From: Paludibacteraceae bacterium
Lineage (GTDB): Bacteria > Bacteroidota > Bacteroidia > Bacteroidales > Paludibacteraceae
Length of the DNA: 49,412 nucleotides
Assembly: GCA_016283095.1 (NCBI GenBank)
Contig: JAEEMG010000013.1
Location: forward strand, 1 to 49,412
Reading direction: 5' to 3'
The notes beneath the pieces were generated by a model. The model was not told where the DNA came from, did no database searches, and was given only the letters and a program-made list of their open reading frames with translations. Numbering within the stretch: position 1 is the first letter of the stretch; every line of letters begins with the position of its first letter. The position numbers and the translations under genes are program-made. Below are positions 32,601-38,600 of the stretch, piece by piece.

Positions 32601-35600
32601 TCAGACTACTAGTGATACAATTTCTAGTCAACATGTGTATGTCACTGTTCCAAAGGATGAGAATATTCCTGTTGACAATGAAGGAAATAAAATATTGCAT
32701 GATACTCTTTTCTACACAGTATCAAATGATCGTTGTACTAATTCAGGCTTTAAGATCTTTGAAATATATCCTACTCCAAAATTCTATTTGGATGAGATTG
32801 ATCCTATCGCTTCTCCTCTTGGAGATAACAAGACTGGTTCGAATGGTACTCCAATCAAATTCTGTGAGGGAAGCAAGGTTGTTCTTGAGGCTAGACCTGA
32901 TGCAACTGATGGAAGTAAGTTCACATGGAGAGGTGGTTCTGTTGAAAGTGGATTTACAAACGAGTATACACAACCAGGTACTTATGAAGTTTCTGTTGTA
33001 AATGATAAGGGATGTACATCTAATATGATCTTTACAGTAGAAATGGAGTTGTTGCCTTCTTTGAGTACAGGTATTAAGGGCGTCAATGCTAAAAATAATT
33101 ACTGTTATGTAGAGGGTAATGATAATGGTTTGGTTGTAGACGTTGCTACATCTAAGGATGCATACTGTTATGTGAGTCTAGATGAACCTGATGTTCCTCC
33201 GTTTGATGATGAACACATGAAGGATCCTGATGATCAGGAAGGATGGAAGCAGGAGTCTAATCGTGGTGAGTTCAATCCTGAGAAAGATACTTGGGTTTAT
33301 GCTTATGCAATATCTAATTCAGATTTGAAATGTGTAAACAAGAATCATAAATGGGTTGAGGTTCATAAGTCTCCAATCGTTTCAATCATTGGCGATAAGG
33401 TAGCATGTAGTGGTAATCCTCTTAATTTGGAAGCTACTTACAGTTCACCAGAAAATGCTGAAGCTGTTAACTATGCATGGATCGGTGAGGCTATATCTGG
33501 TATGTCCGGCAAACAGATTTCTGCAGAAGGCATGAGTGCAGGAACAAAAACAGTTTCTGTAGTTGTGACAGATGAGAATCAGTGTCAGGGTCAGGCAACT
33601 GTTGATGTTAAGGTTTTGAGCAAACCTACAATCGGACTTTCTGTTGACGGAGGTGCTCCTAACCGTAGATTGAAAGAGTTGAAGTTCTGTGATGGTGAGT
33701 CTAAGACTGTAGTTCCTCAATGTATGGGATGTGATCCTGAATACCAGATGAATGATTTCGGTTGGGTATTTAATGAAGAGGATGTAGTCGACGCAAATGG
33801 AAACTACACTCAGAATGTCACTGTAAGTAAACGTGGTAATTATACAGTTTATGGTTCATTGGTTGACGCAGATGGAAATATGCTTTGTGAAGCATCGGCA
33901 GGTTTCGTTGCAACACCAATTGACAAACCAACTATTAATGTGACTGGTAATACTACGATCTGTGCTAATGATAAGATTGTATTGGAAGGTGCTAATATCA
34001 CTGATTATGTTTACACATGGAGTGGTAACACTGTTTCTGGTTACGTTGGTAATAGATTCGAGTGTGATCCTTCAACAACTGGTACAACTTCTGTATCGTT
34101 GTCGGTTACTGATAATAGTACTACATGTACTAATTCAACTACATTTGAGATCAATACAATTTCAGCTCCAAGTCCTAATGTGACAGCTCCTGAAATCGTT
34201 TGTGAGAATGGTTCTTCTGAATTTGTGATTAAGGATTACTTGAACGAAAAGGATGAGCCTAAATACACAAATATCAAGTGGACTGTTTGGAATAACGAAC
34301 AAACAGAGTCATTGCCACAGACAGCTGAAGGTACTCCTAAGTTCAATCTACAGATGACAAACAAACCGTTGATTGTTCGTTTGGATTTGAAGTCAAGTGA
34401 TATGCAGTATCCATGTGCTTCCTCAATAGTTTACCCTGTGGATGTACAGATGCATCAGGAACTTCAGTATCAGGGAGATCCTGTAGCATGTCAGAATTCA
34501 GATGTCACTTTGGAGGTTTCGAAGTTTGGCACAGATCATATTAAGCCTGATGCTAATGTCTCTGGTCAGAATAATCCATATACATGGTATTTGCCTGATG
34601 GTAGTGAGGTTAAGACTTCTGATAACCAATATACTTTCCATCCAGAGGCTTCTGGCAATTATATGGTTGATGTAGAGAGTGGTGTTTGTGTAGACCGTCT
34701 ACAGTTCCGTCTTGAGGTTAAGAGCGCTCCACAAGCATACCCTTCATATGATAAGGCTGTTTGTAACGGTGGAAGCACAGTGTTGAATGTGACTCCTAAC
34801 AATGAGTCTGGTAGCATGACTTATGTATGGAGTAACGTAGATCCTGATGATCCTTCTAAGACTGTTACTACAACGACTCCTACATATAAGGTGACTCCAG
34901 TTGGTGAGAAGACTGTTTACTCAGTTGAAATCACAAGTGATGCTACTAAGTGTAGTAGCTTCTATGAGATGCCAGTTGAGGTTCGTCCTTCACCGTCTAT
35001 CATTATAGACAAGACTTTGGGTGAGCTTGAGCCATGTGCAAATTCTTATGGTGAGGCCGTTGCTGATGGTGCAGTGAGATATCAGTGGTATGATATTACA
35101 GATCCAGCAAACGAGCAACTTCTAGGTTTCGGTACTTCTAAGAGAATCTATGTGGCTAACGAAAATGTTAAGGTTAAAGTCGTAGGTTACGATTCTATTG
35201 GATGTGAAAGTAAGCCAATAGAAGCAACATTGACACCAACTCCTGATCCTGACTTTACAGTCACTGGATCAACAGAGTCAATCTGTGCTGGTCAGAGCAT
35301 CACTTTGAATGCTAAGGCTACTGATCCTACTGTCCTTTATCAGTATAGTTGGTACGACCCAATCAGAGACATCACAGTTGATGCTGCTGAACTTACTAAT
35401 TATACTTTGGAGAAGACAACTCAGTTCGAGGTTACTGGTACTAGTGTGACTAAGCATGGTACTGAGTGTTCTGTCAAGAAGGCATTCTTGCAGATGGTAG
35501 ATCAGTTACCTGAGTTGACGATCTATGGTACTCAGAATGTATGTGATGGTACTGAATACACATTTACTGCTACTGGTGCAGAGACTTATGTATGGCAGCA

Positions 35601-38600
35601 CAATAACCAGAACAATGAAGCTTCATTTACGACTTCGTTCAGATATGATGCCGGTTCTGTAGCTCCAGTTGTTGTCGTTGGATCAAACGGTAAATGTTCT
35701 TCAACACCGACAACATATTATGTAAATGTTCGTCGTTCGCCTAACTTGACATTCACAGGTGATTCAGTGGTTTGTGGAAACAATCAGGCTTCTATCACTG
35801 CTCATTCAACTGTTCCTAATGTCACTTATTATTGGTCGACAGAATCTATTTCGGCTCAGACTATTAACCCTATTGTTCAGCCTGCTTACCAGGTATTCCC
35901 TTGTACAGTGACTGACCCTTATGGTTGTACGACTACAGATTCATTCAAGGTTAATGTGGTAGCTGCTCCTAAGTTACTTTTGAATGCTAGCTACTATGAT
36001 TCTCCACTTTTGGGCGGAAATATACCATACGATTCTGCAAGTAGTAAGTTTAGAGTTCCTTTCTGTGACGGTGATTCACTATCACTCCGTTTGACAGGTG
36101 CATCTACATTTGAGTGGGTTACTCTATCAAATGACACTTTGTCTAAGGATGATGTATATAAGATTCGTCCTAGTGGTCCTATGACATTTACTGCCACTGG
36201 TTATTTGAGTGGATGTCAGACTCAGGTTGATTTTGTACTTGATATGAACCAGAAGCCAACATTGTTCTTGTTGTCTGATACAGTTCCTTGTCGTGGAGAG
36301 GCACAGGATATGGTTGTCGCAGCAAGTGGATATGGAACATTGTTGTACAACTGGTCAATGAAGGAACACAACAACCGCGGATTTATTGAAAATGCAGATT
36401 CTTTGCATGATGTTATTGCAGAGCGTCCAATTGAGGATTCTTTGAATAATATTTATAGTGTAGCGGTTAAGATCCAAGAGACAGGATGTACTACAACTAA
36501 AGAATTCCATTATGGATATGTGAAGAGTCCTGAGTTCCAGATTGATGGCGAACGTGCCGCATGTGTTGGTAATTCGTTGTCTTTGAAGGCTGTTCCAGAC
36601 AATGCTGACGACAAGTATAGCTATACTTGGACAAGTGAGGATGGCTTGATTAATAGAACTGGAGATTCAATTTCTTATACATTCCGTGTAAGTGGTAAGC
36701 AACCTAAGATTAAGGTATCTGCATACGATGGCGGATGTCGCGTCTTCCAGGATGTTGAACTTACTGGTTGGGAATCTCCTGCTTTGAAGGCATTCGCTCT
36801 AGGTCAGGATGTCGACGGTCAGGTTGTGGTTTGTGAGAATGTTCCATTCAACATCAGTATTATGGATACTGCCACAGCAATGATTAAGAACTGGTGGATT
36901 AAAGGCAAGGATACAGTATCGAATACAAGTGCGGTACATGTAATTGCTAATGAAGCAGAGACATATCTAGGTTATGCAAGAAACACTAATGGATGTGAGT
37001 CTGTTATCGCAGTTCCAGTTGTTGTAGAGTATGCTCCAATTGCTACTAACAGAATGGGTGGTGATACAACAAGTATCTGTAAACTTGATACTGCTGTATT
37101 TGATCTTCAGGCTGTAAATGTGGCTGAGTACACTTGGGATGATGCTGAACGTACTGTCGGAAATGTATTGAAGGTTAGCCCTGCGGTTACTACAAGATAT
37201 CTTGTAAATGTCAAGGGTACTAACGGATGTGAGCGCGGACAGTATTTCACAGTTTCGGTTAACAATCTTCCAAGCGTTCAGTTCAACACAATTGGTGGTG
37301 TCAAGGGTGATAACGAGGCTGCTTGTCTTGGAAGTGACTATAAGTTGGTTGTTTCTCCTCGTATCAATGGAGACTACAGCTACTTGTGGGATACTAAGTC
37401 AGGTCTTGATACATTGTACTTGAGAGCTAATGATATGGAACCTGAGAAACATGTGGTTAATATTACTGATAGAGTTACAGGATGTAAGAGCAAGGATTCT
37501 ATCACAATCCGTACACAGGAACTTCCTACAATTACTGTAGCTGGTGTGACTGCTGTATGTCGTGGTGAACACATGGTTCTAAATGCAGGTGGTGCTGCTA
37601 ACTATTATTGGATGCGTGGTACTGATACTTTATCTAAGTCGGCTACATTGCAGATCGATGAGGTCACTTCAGCTGGTATTTACACTGCATACGGTGATGA
37701 TAGAGGATGTGTCGGTAAGACTGAGGTTCCTGTTACAGTTCGTGAGACTCCTAACGTTTACTTGAACTCAGCTTCTGCTGGTGTTATCGAAGGTAATACA
37801 GTAAGCTTGTGTGATGGTACTAATAATCTTGAACTTGAGGTTGCATCTTCATTTGTTGGTGGTGTTGACAATTCAGATTTGAAGTACACATGGATGAATC
37901 TAAGCAATGAGGATAAGGCTGTAGACCAGACTTTGACAATCCCTTCTGTATCTCAGAATAAGGATTACATGGTTAAGGTTTCTAGAATCAGTGCTCCAGA
38001 GGCTTGTCCTGGTAACATTACGGTTTCTGTACGTGTGTTGAATACTCCAAGAATCTATATCAAGGGTGATCGCAACGTCTGTGATAATGACTATGCAGAG
38101 TTGGTACCTTATGGTGACTTTGAGGATTCGTTCGACAACTATGTATGGAAGGATAATAAGGGTAATTCATATGGTATGGAGGATACTTTGAAGGTTCTTG
38201 TGACTGACACTGTAACTTATACCGTAACTGGTTACAATACTCATACAGGATGCTCTAACTCAATTTCTCATACTGTCAATAAGATTAATGCTCCTGAGGT
38301 ATCTCTTGATATCCGTGGTCAGCAGGGCACTTATGTATGTTCTGGCAAGCAGTTCGTTGTTCAGGCTCACGGTGCATTCTCTTACTTGTGGATGAGAGGT
38401 AAGGATACATTGTCTACTCAGGACGCTTATGGCGACACTGCTAAGACACAGACTACTTACTATGTTGAAGGATTTGATGCTAACGGATGTAAGAACAATG
38501 CTACTATAACAGTGGATGTTCGTCCAACTCCAGTTATCTGGACTGATGGTAACAAGCCAATCTGTTTGGGTGAGTCTCTTGACCTTGAGGCTAAGGGTGC

